From Flavobacteriaceae bacterium (lineage in GTDB: Bacteria; Bacteroidota; Bacteroidia; Flavobacteriales; Flavobacteriaceae), in assembly GCA_947451475.1 (NCBI GenBank), contig CANFZC010000012.1:1-49404 (forward strand): a stretch of 49,404 nt of DNA, written 5' to 3'. How positions within the stretch are numbered: the first letter of the stretch is position 1; each line of letters opens with the position of its first letter. A model generated the notes under the pieces. The model was not told the DNA's origin and ran no database searches. It saw only the letters and a program-made list of their open reading frames with translations. Positions 1 to 8,369 of this stretch are shown here, one piece after another. The translations under genes and the position numbers were made by a program.

Positions 1-272
1 TCGCTGTCTACGGTTATGGGAAGTAAGATTCTATTCTCTTCCAACAGTATTAGATTCTCATAGGGTACCCGCCGGATATCGAATGACAGCAACAAATCGA
101 TGCTGACAAAAAAGTACCTTGAAATCTTTTGGAGGCAGTCTAGCGGAGGATCGGTAGTCGCTTCGTATTTGGCATATCGCTCCCGCGGAATGCGTAATTC
201 ATCCGCTATTCTTTGCTGTGTCATGCCACTTTTGACACGCAGGTATCTAAGGTTATCCGAAAATATAGACAT
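1..272 (-). CDS. XRE-family (LexA-like) transcriptional regulator, 3' end outside window
   Basis: Reading leftwards from an ATG at 272, the frame stays open to the window edge (90 codons visible). The product begins MSIFSDNLRYLRVKSGMTQQ and continues with a helix-turn-helix of the XRE/Cro type at about residues 6-60. In flavobacteria such regulators often carry a C-terminal S24 (LexA/UmuD-like) peptidase domain and sit divergent to a pol IV-DnaE pair; the C-terminal part is cut off here, so that domain is inferred, not seen. A palindrome at 280-296 lies 8 bp before the start codon and suggests autorepression. It is the likely repressor of the translesion operon to the right. Confidence 0.75.
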   Translation of the reverse strand, partial: MSIFSDNLRYLRVKSGMTQQRIADELRIPRERYAKYEATTDPPLDCLQKISRYFFVSIDLLLSFDIRRVPYENLILLEENRILLPITVDS

Positions 273-279
273 GTGATTA

Positions 280-296
280 TGTGAATTTAATTCACA
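280..296. promoter_or_regulatory. Candidate operator, perfect 8+1+8 palindrome
   Basis: TGTGAATT, a central T, then AATTCACA form a perfect palindrome in the divergent gap between the XRE regulator and pol IV. It overlaps the expected transcription start of the regulator (its -7 box is 298-305) and lies about 45-60 bp upstream of the predicted pol IV start site. It is the best candidate binding site for the XRE protein. Binding is inferred. Confidence 0.55.
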
Positions 297-297
297 A

Positions 298-305
298 CAA
301 ATATA
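298..305 (-). promoter_or_regulatory. -7 promoter box of the XRE regulator
   Basis: Read on the minus strand this is TATATTTG, an exact TANNTTTG box about 26 bp before the ATG at 272. No clear TTTG -33 box is visible at the right distance. Confidence 0.5.
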
Positions 306-327
306 CAAGTTTTTGGTAATATGGTTC

Positions 328-335
328 TAATTTTG
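328..335 (+). promoter_or_regulatory. -7 promoter box of the pol IV-dnaE operon
   Basis: TAATTTTG matches TANNTTTG and lies 36 bp before the pol IV ATG. The nearest TTTG (312-315) is only 12 bp upstream, too close for a normal -33 box, so the promoter may depend on an activator or be weak. Confidence 0.4.
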
Positions 336-370
336 TAAAAAATATTTTCACCCTAAAACCTCAAAACCGT

Positions 371-1543
371 ATGTCACGAGCCATAGTACACATGGATTTA
401 GACACCTTCTTCGTCTCTTGCGTAAGACTGGAAAACCCGCAGTTAAACGGGATTCCGCTTATCGTGGGCGGTGGCGAACGCGGGGTGGTGGCCTCTTGTT
501 CTTATGAAGCACGGTTTTTTGGGGTGCGTTCGGCCATGCCCATCCGAATGGCCATGCAGTTATGTCCGCAAGCTAAAATTGTAAAAGGGGATATGGAATT
601 GTTCTCTAAAAAGTCCCATGAAGTTACCCAAATTATAGAGGAGCAATCCCCTGTGGTTGAAAAAGCCAGTATTGACGAATTTTACCTTGACATTACCGGT
701 ATGGATAAATTTTATGGCTGTTATAAATGGACTAATGAATTAACCCAAACGATCACTAGAGAGACGGGGCTACCGATAAGCTTTGCCTTGTCGGTCAACA
801 AGACCGTTTCTAAAATAGCTACGGGAGAAGGCAAGCCCAGAGGCAATCTTGAGATTCCGGAGAATAAGGTGAAGCCCTTCTTGAATCCGTTATCCATTCG
901 CAAGATTCCGATGGTGGGTGAAGTGACCTTTAACTTGCTGTCCCGATTGGGAATTCGCAACATCGAAAAGCTCGCTGAAACGCCGGCTGAAGTACTGCAA
1001 AGCATGATTGGCAAAAACGGTTTGGAATTGTGGAAGAAGGCCAATGGCATTGACAACACCCCTGTAGAACCCTATACCGAACGGAAGTCGCTGTCTACGG
1101 AACACACTTACCTACAAGATACTATTGACCTTAAGAAAGTAGAATCGATGCTCTTGGGTATGGTCGAAAAGCTTTGTTACCAAGCCCGTTCAGAGCAATG
1201 GTTGGTTTCCACGATAGCGGTAAAAATACGTTATGCCAATTTTGATACCGAGAATTTGCAGCGAAAGGTAGCTTATACCTCCTGCGACCATACCTTGGGC
1301 AAATTGGCTGTCGAATTATTCAACAAACTATACAATCGTCGGATGCGCATTCGCTTGGTGGGGGTATCCTTTATGGGCTTGGTTAGAGGAACGTATCAGA
1401 TTAATATGTTTGAGGACACCGTAGAGCTGCTAGCCTTGTATCAAGCCTTAGACAAAATGAAAAACCGCTACGGGTTTGATTCCGTAGGCAGGGCCAACGC
1501 CATTTTAAAAACCAAACCCGACCGCAACCATCTGTCACCCTGA
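371..1543 (+). CDS. dinB: DNA polymerase IV (Y-family translesion polymerase)
   Basis: 390 aa, the usual length for the DinB/Pol IV family, which extends primers past damaged bases at the cost of fidelity. The palm carboxylates are visible: D9 in HMDLDTFF and D102-E103 in SIDEFYLD. Fingers, thumb (helix-hairpin-helix near IRKIPMVGEVTFNLLSRLGI) and little-finger domains follow in order. It starts 99 bp from the divergent XRE regulator and is followed 52 bp later by an error-prone DnaE, which indicates a damage-inducible mutagenesis operon. The stop codon and the last residues (HLSP) lie inside a dispersed repeat element (1533-1559), so the natural C-terminus may have been altered by repeat insertion. 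An ImuB role in place of classical Pol IV is possible, because the catalytic residues are intact but the partner is DnaE. Confidence 0.92.
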   Translation: MSRAIVHMDLDTFFVSCVRLENPQLNGIPLIVGGGERGVVASCSYEARFFGVRSAMPIRMAMQLCPQAKIVKGDMELFSKKSHEVTQIIEEQSPVVEKASIDEFYLDITGMDKFYGCYKWTNELTQTITRETGLPISFALSVNKTVSKIATGEGKPRGNLEIPENKVKPFLNPLSIRKIPMVGEVTFNLLSRLGIRNIEKLAETPAEVLQSMIGKNGLELWKKANGIDNTPVEPYTERKSLSTEHTYLQDTIDLKKVESMLLGMVEKLCYQARSEQWLVSTIAVKIRYANFDTENLQRKVAYTSCDHTLGKLAVELFNKLYNRRMRIRLVGVSFMGLVRGTYQINMFEDTVELLALYQALDKMKNRYGFDSVGRANAILKTKPDRNHLSP

Positions 1544-1559
1544 GCGCAGTCGAAGGGCA
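1533..1559. repeat. Dispersed flavobacterial small repeat spanning the pol IV stop codon
   Basis: The segment contains CACCCTGAGCGCAGTCGAAG, a short sequence I recall as a frequent intergenic repeat in Flavobacterium and related genomes. CCCT at 1538-1541 and AGGG at 1554-1557 form its inverted ends. The TGA stop of pol IV (1541-1543) lies inside it. Only one copy is seen in this window, so the dispersed nature is from memory. Confidence 0.5.
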
Positions 1560-1561
1560 TC

Positions 1562-1596
1562 ACTCATAACTCATAACTCATAATTCATAACTCAAA
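1562..1596 (+). repeat. Heptamer tandem repeat abutting the dnaE start
   Basis: Five consecutive units of ACTCATA or near variants (fourth unit ATTCATA, last ACTCAAA) run directly into the ATG at 1596. The repeat occupies the whole ribosome-binding region of the DnaE gene, so no Shine-Dalgarno sequence is present. Confidence 0.75.
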
Positions 1597-4500
1597 TGTA
1601 CCTCAACTGCCACTCCTTTCACTCCCTTCGCTATGGCACCATTCCTTTAGAGGATTTGGTTACCCAAGCGGTGGGCTATGGGGTTACGGCTATGGCGTTG
1701 ACCGATATTAATACCGTCACTGGTATTTATGATTTTATAAAAGCTTGCAAAGAAGTACACCTAAAACCCCTAGTGGGGATTGATTTTCGGAACAACGGCA
1801 AACAGCTGTACATAGGACTCGCCAAAAACCGCAGTGGATTGGCGGAGATGAACCGTTTAATCACTCGGCATAATTTTGACCACACTCCCCTTCCTGAGCA
1901 GGCGCCGCCGTTTGAAAATGTGTATGTGATTTATCCTTTGGACAATGTACCCGAGGAGCTTAAAGCAAATGAATTTATAGGCGTTAGTGGGGCGCAGTTG
2001 CCTAAGCTGTACAATTACGTTTGGAAAAGGAGGATTCCGAAAATGGTCGTATTACAATCAGTCACCTACCGCACCAAAAAAGAGTTTAACCTCCATAAGA
2101 TCTTACGGGCTATTGACTTGAATATTATAGGCTCCAAATTGGCCGAAACCGATTACTGCAAACGAACGGAAGTGATGGTTCCCTTAGCAACGCTGCTGGC
2201 TCAGTTTAGCGACTATCCGCAGCTGCTTCAAAACACCCAAACGATCCTAGACGAATGTAATTTTGAATATGATTTCTATACCCCTAAAAACAAAAAGCAC
2301 TACACGGGGAACAAGCAGGATGATAGTGCCTTGCTGACCCAACTCGCCTATGAGGGGATGATTCGCCGTTATGGTGCGCAGCATGCCGAGGCCAAAGTGC
2401 GTGTAGAAAAGGAATTGAAAGTCATTAACGATTTGGAGTTCAGTGGTTACTTTCTCATTACTTGGGATATCGTTCAATATAGCATCAGCAAGGGCTTTTT
2501 GCACATTGGTAGAGGCAGTGGTGCCAACAGCATCATTGCCTATTGCCTTGATATTACCAATATCTGTCCTTTGGAACTCGACTTGTATTTTGAGCGCTTT
2601 TTAAATGTCAACCGAAAAACACCCCCTGATTTTGATATTGACTGGTCTTGGCGGGAACGGGATACCATCTTGGACTATATTTTTACTAAATATGGTCGAG
2701 ATCATGTGGCTTTTTGTGGCACCAATGTGGAGTTTAAGTACCGTTCGATATTTAGGGAAGTGGGTAAAGTGTTTGGGTTGCCCAAAGAAGAATTGGATGA
2801 ATTGGCCAAAAACCCCATGCAAAAGCACCACAAAAATGCCGTTGTTGCGATGGTGCAGGACTATGGTATGCTGCTTGAAAAATACCCCAACCAACGCAGC
2901 ATGCATTCCTGTGGGATCATCATCTCGGAAGAACCCATAACGAATTTTACGGCCTTAGAAATGCCTCCCAAGGGGTTTCCCATCGTGCAGTTTGACATGC
3001 ATGTGGCGGAAGATATTGGGTTTGACAAATTTGATATACTGAGTCAGCGTGGCATTGGGCATATTGATGACACCGTTACGTTGATTAGAGAAAACCAAGG
3101 CATTGAAGTCGATATCCGAGACACTAGTCTTTCTAAAAACGAGGCCATTTGCAATGAACTCTTAAGCCAGGGTAAGACCATAGGATGCTTTTATATTGAG
3201 AGTCCGGCCATGCGAGGGCTGTTGCGCCGGCTGAAATGCGATACTTATAAAGTATTGGTGGCGGCCTCCTCTATTATCCGTCCGGGTGTTGCCCAATCGG
3301 GTATGATGAAAGAGTACATTTTTCGGCACAACCATCCCGATCGGTTTGAATACTTCCATGAGGTGTTTAGGGAGCAGCTAGGCGAAACCTATGGCATTAT
3401 GGTGTATCAGGAAGATGTGATTAAGATTGCGTTGCATTATGGCGGACTTCCTGCTGCTGATGGGGACATACTGCGGCGGGCTATGAGTGGTAAAGGGCGT
3501 TCTAAAGCGGCGCTGCAAAAAGTAAAGGACAACTTCTTTGCTTCCTGTGCGAGACAAGGACATCCGGTGGAGTTGAGTCAGGAGATTTACCGACAGATTG
3601 AATCGTTTGCGGGTTATTCCTTTTGCAAAGCCCACTCGGCTTCCTATGCGGTGGAGAGTTACCAGAGTCTGTATTTGAAAACCTACTACCCTATTGAGTT
3701 TATGACCGCGGTGATTAACAATTTTGGTGGCTTTTACCGCACTGAAGTGTATATACACGAAGCCAAAATGGCGGGGGCTAAAATCCACAATCCGTGTGTG
3801 AACAACAGTGATTATCAGACCAAGGTGTATGGGAAAAACATCTACTTGGGTTTTCAGCATTTGAAAAGTTTGGAGTTCAAGACGGCCGAACTCTTGGTTA
3901 AGGAGCGGGAAGAACAGGGTCCCTATTCCACCTTGGAAGACTTCATAAATAGGGTTCCGATAGGTATTGAAAGTTTACAGCTGTTAATCTTCATTGGTGC
4001 GTTTCGGTTTACGGGCAAGCCTAAAAATGAATTACTGATTATCGCCCGGTTAATTTTGATTAATTTTAAACCTGAGAACCGCAACTTACTGTTGCTTCGG
4101 GAGCCCGTTAAGGAATATAAATTGCCCGACTTGGAACGTTCCCCTTTTGAGGATGCTTTTGATGAAATTGAGCTGTTGGATTTTCCTGTTTCGGTTACCC
4201 CTTTTAATCTGTTACAAACCCGTTACCGAGGGGATGTGATGGCGAAGGATTTGACGAAACACCATAAGAAAACGGTGCGGATGCTAGCCTACTTAATTTC
4301 GAGGAAACACGTCCCTACCAAACGAGGGGCGATGTATTTTGGCACTTGGATTGATGCGGAAGGGGAATTTTTTGACACGGCCCACTTTGCCGACTGCCTG
4401 CAACAGTATCCCTTCAAGGGAGGGGGTTGTTATTTGTTGTTGGGTCAGGTGGAGGTCGATTATCATTTCCCCACGATAACCATTAGCAAAATGGAGAAAA

Positions 4501-4658
4501 TGCCTTTTATCCCCGACCCTCGTTACTCTGCAACCGATGAAAAGCGCTTTCAAACCCAGCAGCAGATACGGGAGGATGTCAGTATGACCCATAGGGCACC
4601 TTATCCGCAGGAGCATGAGATAGGGTTGCCGAGAAATAAAATGGGGTCGAGGGTATAA
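1596..4658 (+). CDS. Error-prone DNA polymerase III alpha subunit (DnaE2-like)
   Basis: 1020 aa C-family polymerase, shorter than replicative DnaE (about 1160-1450 aa) and in the range of error-prone DnaE2 forms. A PHP domain occupies roughly residues 1-200 (CHSFHSLRYGTI, ALTDINTVTGI). The catalytic aspartates of the palm are in PDFDIDW (about residues 344-350) and in GFDKFDIL (about 476-483). A helix-hairpin-helix and OB-fold region should form the C-terminal third. It lies in an operon behind pol IV and a divergent XRE regulator, so it probably extends lesions bypassed by the Y-family enzyme. ImuA and RecA partners are not next to it. The PHP metal ligands are partly replaced (HSFHSL in place of HxHSxYS), so exonuclease activity is doubtful. 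Confidence 0.9.
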   Translation: MYLNCHSFHSLRYGTIPLEDLVTQAVGYGVTAMALTDINTVTGIYDFIKACKEVHLKPLVGIDFRNNGKQLYIGLAKNRSGLAEMNRLITRHNFDHTPLPEQAPPFENVYVIYPLDNVPEELKANEFIGVSGAQLPKLYNYVWKRRIPKMVVLQSVTYRTKKEFNLHKILRAIDLNIIGSKLAETDYCKRTEVMVPLATLLAQFSDYPQLLQNTQTILDECNFEYDFYTPKNKKHYTGNKQDDSALLTQLAYEGMIRRYGAQHAEAKVRVEKELKVINDLEFSGYFLITWDIVQYSISKGFLHIGRGSGANSIIAYCLDITNICPLELDLYFERFLNVNRKTPPDFDIDWSWRERDTILDYIFTKYGRDHVAFCGTNVEFKYRSIFREVGKVFGLPKEELDELAKNPMQKHHKNAVVAMVQDYGMLLEKYPNQRSMHSCGIIISEEPITNFTALEMPPKGFPIVQFDMHVAEDIGFDKFDILSQRGIGHIDDTVTLIRENQGIEVDIRDTSLSKNEAICNELLSQGKTIGCFYIESPAMRGLLRRLKCDTYKVLVAASSIIRPGVAQSGMMKEYIFRHNHPDRFEYFHEVFREQLGETYGIMVYQEDVIKIALHYGGLPAADGDILRRAMSGKGRSKAALQKVKDNFFASCARQGHPVELSQEIYRQIESFAGYSFCKAHSASYAVESYQSLYLKTYYPIEFMTAVINNFGGFYRTEVYIHEAKMAGAKIHNPCVNNSDYQTKVYGKNIYLGFQHLKSLEFKTAELLVKEREEQGPYSTLEDFINRVPIGIESLQLLIFIGAFRFTGKPKNELLIIARLILINFKPENRNLLLLREPVKEYKLPDLERSPFEDAFDEIELLDFPVSVTPFNLLQTRYRGDVMAKDLTKHHKKTVRMLAYLISRKHVPTKRGAMYFGTWIDAEGEFFDTAHFADCLQQYPFKGGGCYLLLGQVEVDYHFPTITISKMEKMPFIPDPRYSATDEKRFQTQQQIREDVSMTHRAPYPQEHEIGLPRNKMGSRV

Positions 4659-4695
4659 CACCACTCCTTCCCTATTCAAAAACGTATTATACTAC

Positions 4696-4726
4696 TTTGG
4701 TATCAAAGAGGATATTTTTATATTTG
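4696..4726 (+). promoter_or_regulatory. Bacteroidetes-type promoter of the DoxX gene
   Basis: TTTG at 4696-4699 and TATATTTG at 4719-4726 are separated by 19 bp, the ideal layout for the Bacteroidetes housekeeping sigma factor. The start codon lies 46 bp downstream. Confidence 0.75.
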
Positions 4727-4772
4727 TTTAGCTACACGAAGCAAAATACTAACCTAATTAAAAACTAACTGT

Positions 4773-5150
4773 ATGAAATCAAAAATTCTATTTGTCATTT
4801 GCTTACTCTTTGGATTGTTATTTATTAATGCCGGCTTGGATAAATTCCTGCATTATATGCCGATGCCTAAAGACATGTCTGAATCCATGACAACCGCTTT
4901 TAATGCCTTTGTGGCTTTGGGCTGGTTATTGCCTTTGGCGGGTGTGGCTGAAATCGTTGGTGGTATTTTATTTATCATTCCGAAAACTAGAGCCTTTGGT
5001 GCCGTGGTTATTTTCCCTGTCATGGTGGGAATCTTATTGACCAACACCGTGACCGATACTTCGGGCTTCCCTATTGCCGCTGTATTGCTGGCTATTAACC
5101 TATGGGTATTGTATGAAAACCGCGCTAAGTATGCACCAATTTTTTCGTAA
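4773..5150 (+). CDS. DoxX-family membrane protein
   Basis: 125 aa with four hydrophobic segments (about residues 4-22, 46-68, 74-92 and 98-112), which is the DoxX/SURF4-like four-helix layout. The segment FINAGLDKFLHYMPMP matches the family's start, where a Gly-x-x-Lys-Phe pattern follows the first helix. Members of the family are linked to thiosulfate/quinone oxidation, redox stress or membrane integrity, but a specific role cannot be assigned. It is a single gene with its own strong promoter (4696-4726) and no partner in an operon. Confidence 0.8.
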   Translation: MKSKILFVICLLFGLLFINAGLDKFLHYMPMPKDMSESMTTAFNAFVALGWLLPLAGVAEIVGGILFIIPKTRAFGAVVIFPVMVGILLTNTVTDTSGFPIAAVLLAINLWVLYENRAKYAPIFS

Positions 5151-5234
5151 AATACTGAATTCAAAATCTTTACGTTTACTAAAATCTAATCAGGGAAAAC
5201 AAACCCTTTTGTTTCATTAAAAAAAAACAACATA

Positions 5235-5266
5235 TTTCCTACAGCAATATTTTTTTGATATATTTG
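5235..5266 (+). promoter_or_regulatory. Promoter of the carboxypeptidase-regulatory-like gene
   Basis: TATATTTG at 5259-5266 is an exact -7 box. TTTC at 5235-5238, 20 bp upstream, is a one-mismatch -33 box. The leader to the ATG at 5328 is about 55 nt. Confidence 0.55.
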
Positions 5267-5327
5267 AAAGAACGCGTAACCCTTAAAACCGCTTACTTTA
5301 AATCTATCTTTAAAACACTACCTATTT

Positions 5328-6848
5328 ATGAAACAATGTTTGTTTTCCTTGTTTATTTTATTTTTTATTATTCCCATTGGCACGGCCCAAACCCAAAGTA
5401 TTAAGATTGTTGATGCTTCCACTGGGGAGAGCATCCCTTATGCTAATATAGTGGTTAATGCTAAAGACAATTTGGTTTCCAATGCGGAGGGTTATTTTTC
5501 CTTATCGGAGAACAATACCAGTGACAGTACGCCCATCGTCGTTACTTATATTGGCTATGCTCCCGTTCAAACTACCTTGGGTGCCACAAAAAATGCCGAG
5601 AACACCATTAAATTACAGTCGGGCATCGTTGAACTTGACGAGGTGCACGTTACTAATGTGCGACCTAATATTGATAGTATTATGGCTGGGGTCAAACGAA
5701 ATCTTAAGGTACATTATAAGGGCAATGGTTTGGCTTTTAAAGACCAGCTTTTTGTGAGAACGGGCAGTGGTTTTTCACCAAAGAAGATGGATATTGAAAT
5801 CACTAAATCGACTGGCTATTCCAAACAACAACTTAAAGAGACCAATGCAGAATTGAAAACGTTCACTAATAAACAAATCCAACATCCTCCTTATGGTTTT
5901 AATGACATGCTTTGTAACTACTACACGGCTTTGGTGGAAAAGGATGGCAAGAAAGTTTTCCTCCCGAAGCTCGAAGTCATTAAGGCGACCAATTTAAAGA
6001 ATGGCGATCAGCCCTTGGGACTTGACGACATAGATGAGATGGGGAAGAAAGTATTTATGAAGCATTTGGACAAAAATAAATTTTACCGCATTAAAAGTGG
6101 GTGGTTTGGTTCCCGAGACACGATTTCGCTTAAAAAGGGATTTAGCGTGGGGACAGGTCCTAAAAAACCGGTAGAGACACCGCTTACGAAATCGAAATCG
6201 GATTTGATGAACTTTTTGTTCCGCAATAATTTTATGCAGAATGAGAAGTTTGAATTCTTAACCGAACTGGACGATTACAATTACACCTATGAAGGTCGAG
6301 TTTACAAAAGTGATGATGACTATGTCTATGTCGTTAGCTTCAGTCCCGATCGAAGAAGTGCTAAATACACTGGGAAGCTTTATATCTCCGTTGATGATTA
6401 TGCTGTAGTACGTTGTGATTACACCTTGGCAGAGGGCAAAAAGTTAAGTGGTTTTAACATGAAGTTTTTATTGGGTGTTAAAAGTGCGGAGAATGTGAGT
6501 AAGGGCACTATTATGTATAAAAAGAATTCTGAAGGTTCTGGATACTATTTGCATTATGCCTCGATGGAAACGGGGCAGTACATTTACATTAACCGTCCCT
6601 TACGCTTTATTGAATTATCGGAAGCGGAAGGCGAAGTGGCCTTTGACTTTACCGTTGAGGGTAACATGAGTACTAAAACGGAGTATTTGAATATGAGTAG
6701 GGTTCAAACCACAGATGCCGCTGTGGAACAACAAAAAGAGCCCGAGTTTACTGTTACCCAACTTAAACGCTATGACCCATCGATATGGAAAGATTACAGT
6801 GTGATGGAACCTTTGAATGCAATGAAGCAGTTGAAGTCTGAAGAATAA
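5328..6848 (+). CDS. Secreted protein with carboxypeptidase-regulatory-like domain
   Basis: 506 aa. A signal peptide is clear (MKQCLFSLFILFFIIPIGTA then QTQ). Residues about 22-105 form a CarboxypepD_reg-like beta-sandwich (IVDASTGESIPYANIVV, NAEGYFSLS, VTYIGYAPVQTT), the domain that precedes the plug of TonB-dependent receptors. The remaining 400 residues are not a TonB receptor barrel and are too short to be one. Bacteroidetes have many such free-standing cell-envelope proteins, mostly of unknown function. It is monocistronic, ends at a strong hairpin shared with the convergent efflux operon, and has its own -7 box. Confidence 0.75.
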   Translation: MKQCLFSLFILFFIIPIGTAQTQSIKIVDASTGESIPYANIVVNAKDNLVSNAEGYFSLSENNTSDSTPIVVTYIGYAPVQTTLGATKNAENTIKLQSGIVELDEVHVTNVRPNIDSIMAGVKRNLKVHYKGNGLAFKDQLFVRTGSGFSPKKMDIEITKSTGYSKQQLKETNAELKTFTNKQIQHPPYGFNDMLCNYYTALVEKDGKKVFLPKLEVIKATNLKNGDQPLGLDDIDEMGKKVFMKHLDKNKFYRIKSGWFGSRDTISLKKGFSVGTGPKKPVETPLTKSKSDLMNFLFRNNFMQNEKFEFLTELDDYNYTYEGRVYKSDDDYVYVVSFSPDRRSAKYTGKLYISVDDYAVVRCDYTLAEGKKLSGFNMKFLLGVKSAENVSKGTIMYKKNSEGSGYYLHYASMETGQYIYINRPLRFIELSEAEGEVAFDFTVEGNMSTKTEYLNMSRVQTTDAAVEQQKEPEFTVTQLKRYDPSIWKDYSVMEPLNAMKQLKSEE

Positions 6849-6866
6849 ATATCGCTTTGTCAATAT

Positions 6867-6899
6867 AAAAAGAGTCGTTCCAGTGGAACGACTCTTTCT
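6867..6899. terminator. Bidirectional terminator
   Basis: A 13-bp perfect stem (6869-6881 with 6885-6897; arm AAAGAGTCGTTCC) and a 3-nt loop, with A and T tracts at its ends. It lies between the convergent genes ending at 6848 and 6927 and can serve both. Confidence 0.85.
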
Positions 6900-6926
6900 G
6901 CTTTAAATAATATAACCCAAATTAAA

Positions 6927-8369
6927 TTATTTCCAACCGCCACCTAGGAATTTGTACATATTGACAACGGCATTGAGTTGGTCTCTTTTGGTTTCCACCA
7001 ATTCTAGTTTTGACTCCAGCGCATCGCGTTGTGTCATTAATACTTCAAAATAATCTACACGGGCCGACATGAAAAGATCATGCGCTGCGCTGATGGCGCT
7101 ATTCAGTGCGTCTACTTGTTTGGACTTCATCGTATAACTTTTATCTAAGTTTTGAATTTTTGATAATTGGGACGATACTTCCATGTAGGCATTTAGAATG
7201 GTGCGCTCATAATTGTATAACGCTTGCAACTGACGTGCATTTGCATTTTTAAATTCAGCTTTAATGGCATTTCTATTGATGAGTGGCGCTGCAATATCGC
7301 CTGCTAAGGAATATAGAATAGACTCTGGTGTCTTAAACAAATAACCCGTTTTAAAGGCTTGCAATCCATAAGAAGCAGAAATACCTAACGATGGATAAAA
7401 CTCAGCTCGTGCCACTTTAACATCTAATTTGGCCGCAGCTAATTCCAATTCGGCTTGTTTGATATCGGGTCTATTAGCCAGCATTTGCGCAGGGACCCCA
7501 GCGTTAACCGCTGCTGATTTTACATCAAGAAAATAGGTAGTATCCCTTTTAATTTCTTGCGGAAAACGACCTAATAAAAAGTTGATACGGTTTTCTGTTT
7601 CTCGAATCATTTGGAGTGTTTCGTATTCCATATGTTGGGATGCAAGAACCTCTGCTTGGAATTTTTGCACTGCCAGTTCGGTTGCTCTAGCGCCTTCTTT
7701 TTGGACTTTTACAATATCCAAAGCCTCGTTTTGCAATTTGATATTTTGTCTGATGATTGCCAGTTGGCTATCTAGGGAAAGCAATTCGTAATAGGAATTG
7801 GCCACTTCGGCTACTAAATTGGTTATGACAAAGTTTTTCCCTTCTACCGTTGCCAGATAGCGGCTTACGGCTGATTTTTTGGCGTTACGCAATTTCTTCC
7901 AAACATCCACTTCCCAGTTGGCATAAGCTGCCACTCTGAAATCTGTTAATGGGTCGGGCATTTCTTTACCCGGCATTATCTCGGTTGAAGCATCACCAGC
8001 CCCTTGGCTTGTATAGCGCCCCACTTTCTCTACGCCGCTGCCCGCTTGAATACCAACCGTAGGTAGTAAAGCCCCTTTACGGATGCGGATATCATTCTTG
8101 GCAATTTCGATTTCCTGCAGGGTTATCATCAATTCTTGATTATTTTTCAGGGCCGTATCAATGAGCTCATTGAGGTATGGATCTTTGAAGAACGTTTTCC
8201 AAGGAATGGTTGCCATATTGGAGGTGTCTTTACTCGACTCAAAGGTATCAGGGACAGCAGCTGTAGCTTTTACAGGCACAATAGCAGGTGCTTTACAGCT
8301 TATCACCGCTAGGCATAAGCCTAGCGCGATAAGGAATGGATATGATTTAACTTTATACATTGTGTTCAA
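6927..8369 (-). CDS. Outer-membrane efflux lipoprotein (TolC/NodT family)
   Basis: 480 aa, the normal size for the outer-membrane factor of RND pumps. A lipoprotein signal is present (FLIALGLCLAVISC with Cys about residue 25), so the protein is probably acylated like OprM or CusC. Two OEP repeats follow (about residues 65-260 and 285-475), each with long coiled-coil segments (ALKNNQELMITLQEIEIAKND; ELELAAAKLDVKVARAEFYPSL). It is the last gene of an adaptor-pump-channel operon and overlaps the pump gene by 17 bp, which indicates translational coupling. It forms the trimeric exit duct. Confidence 0.92.
   Translation of the reverse strand: MNTMYKVKSYPFLIALGLCLAVISCKAPAIVPVKATAAVPDTFESSKDTSNMATIPWKTFFKDPYLNELIDTALKNNQELMITLQEIEIAKNDIRIRKGALLPTVGIQAGSGVEKVGRYTSQGAGDASTEIMPGKEMPDPLTDFRVAAYANWEVDVWKKLRNAKKSAVSRYLATVEGKNFVITNLVAEVANSYYELLSLDSQLAIIRQNIKLQNEALDIVKVQKEGARATELAVQKFQAEVLASQHMEYETLQMIRETENRINFLLGRFPQEIKRDTTYFLDVKSAAVNAGVPAQMLANRPDIKQAELELAAAKLDVKVARAEFYPSLGISASYGLQAFKTGYLFKTPESILYSLAGDIAAPLINRNAIKAEFKNANARQLQALYNYERTILNAYMEVSSQLSKIQNLDKSYTMKSKQVDALNSAISAAHDLFMSARVDYFEVLMTQRDALESKLELVETKRDQLNAVVNMYKFLGGGWK

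Noticed and set aside
312..335. TTTG at 312-315 as a -33 box for pol IV
   Set aside because: The spacing to TAATTTTG is 12 bp, not about 19, so only the -7 box is kept.
721..1105. Antisense frames inside the pol IV gene
   Set aside because: They lie wholly opposite a strongly conserved coding frame, have no promoter and no family resemblance.
2247..3860. Several 65-160-codon antisense frames inside dnaE
   Set aside because: They are shadow frames of a G+C-richer gene; no start context, no recognisable domain, fully overlapped by the polymerase.
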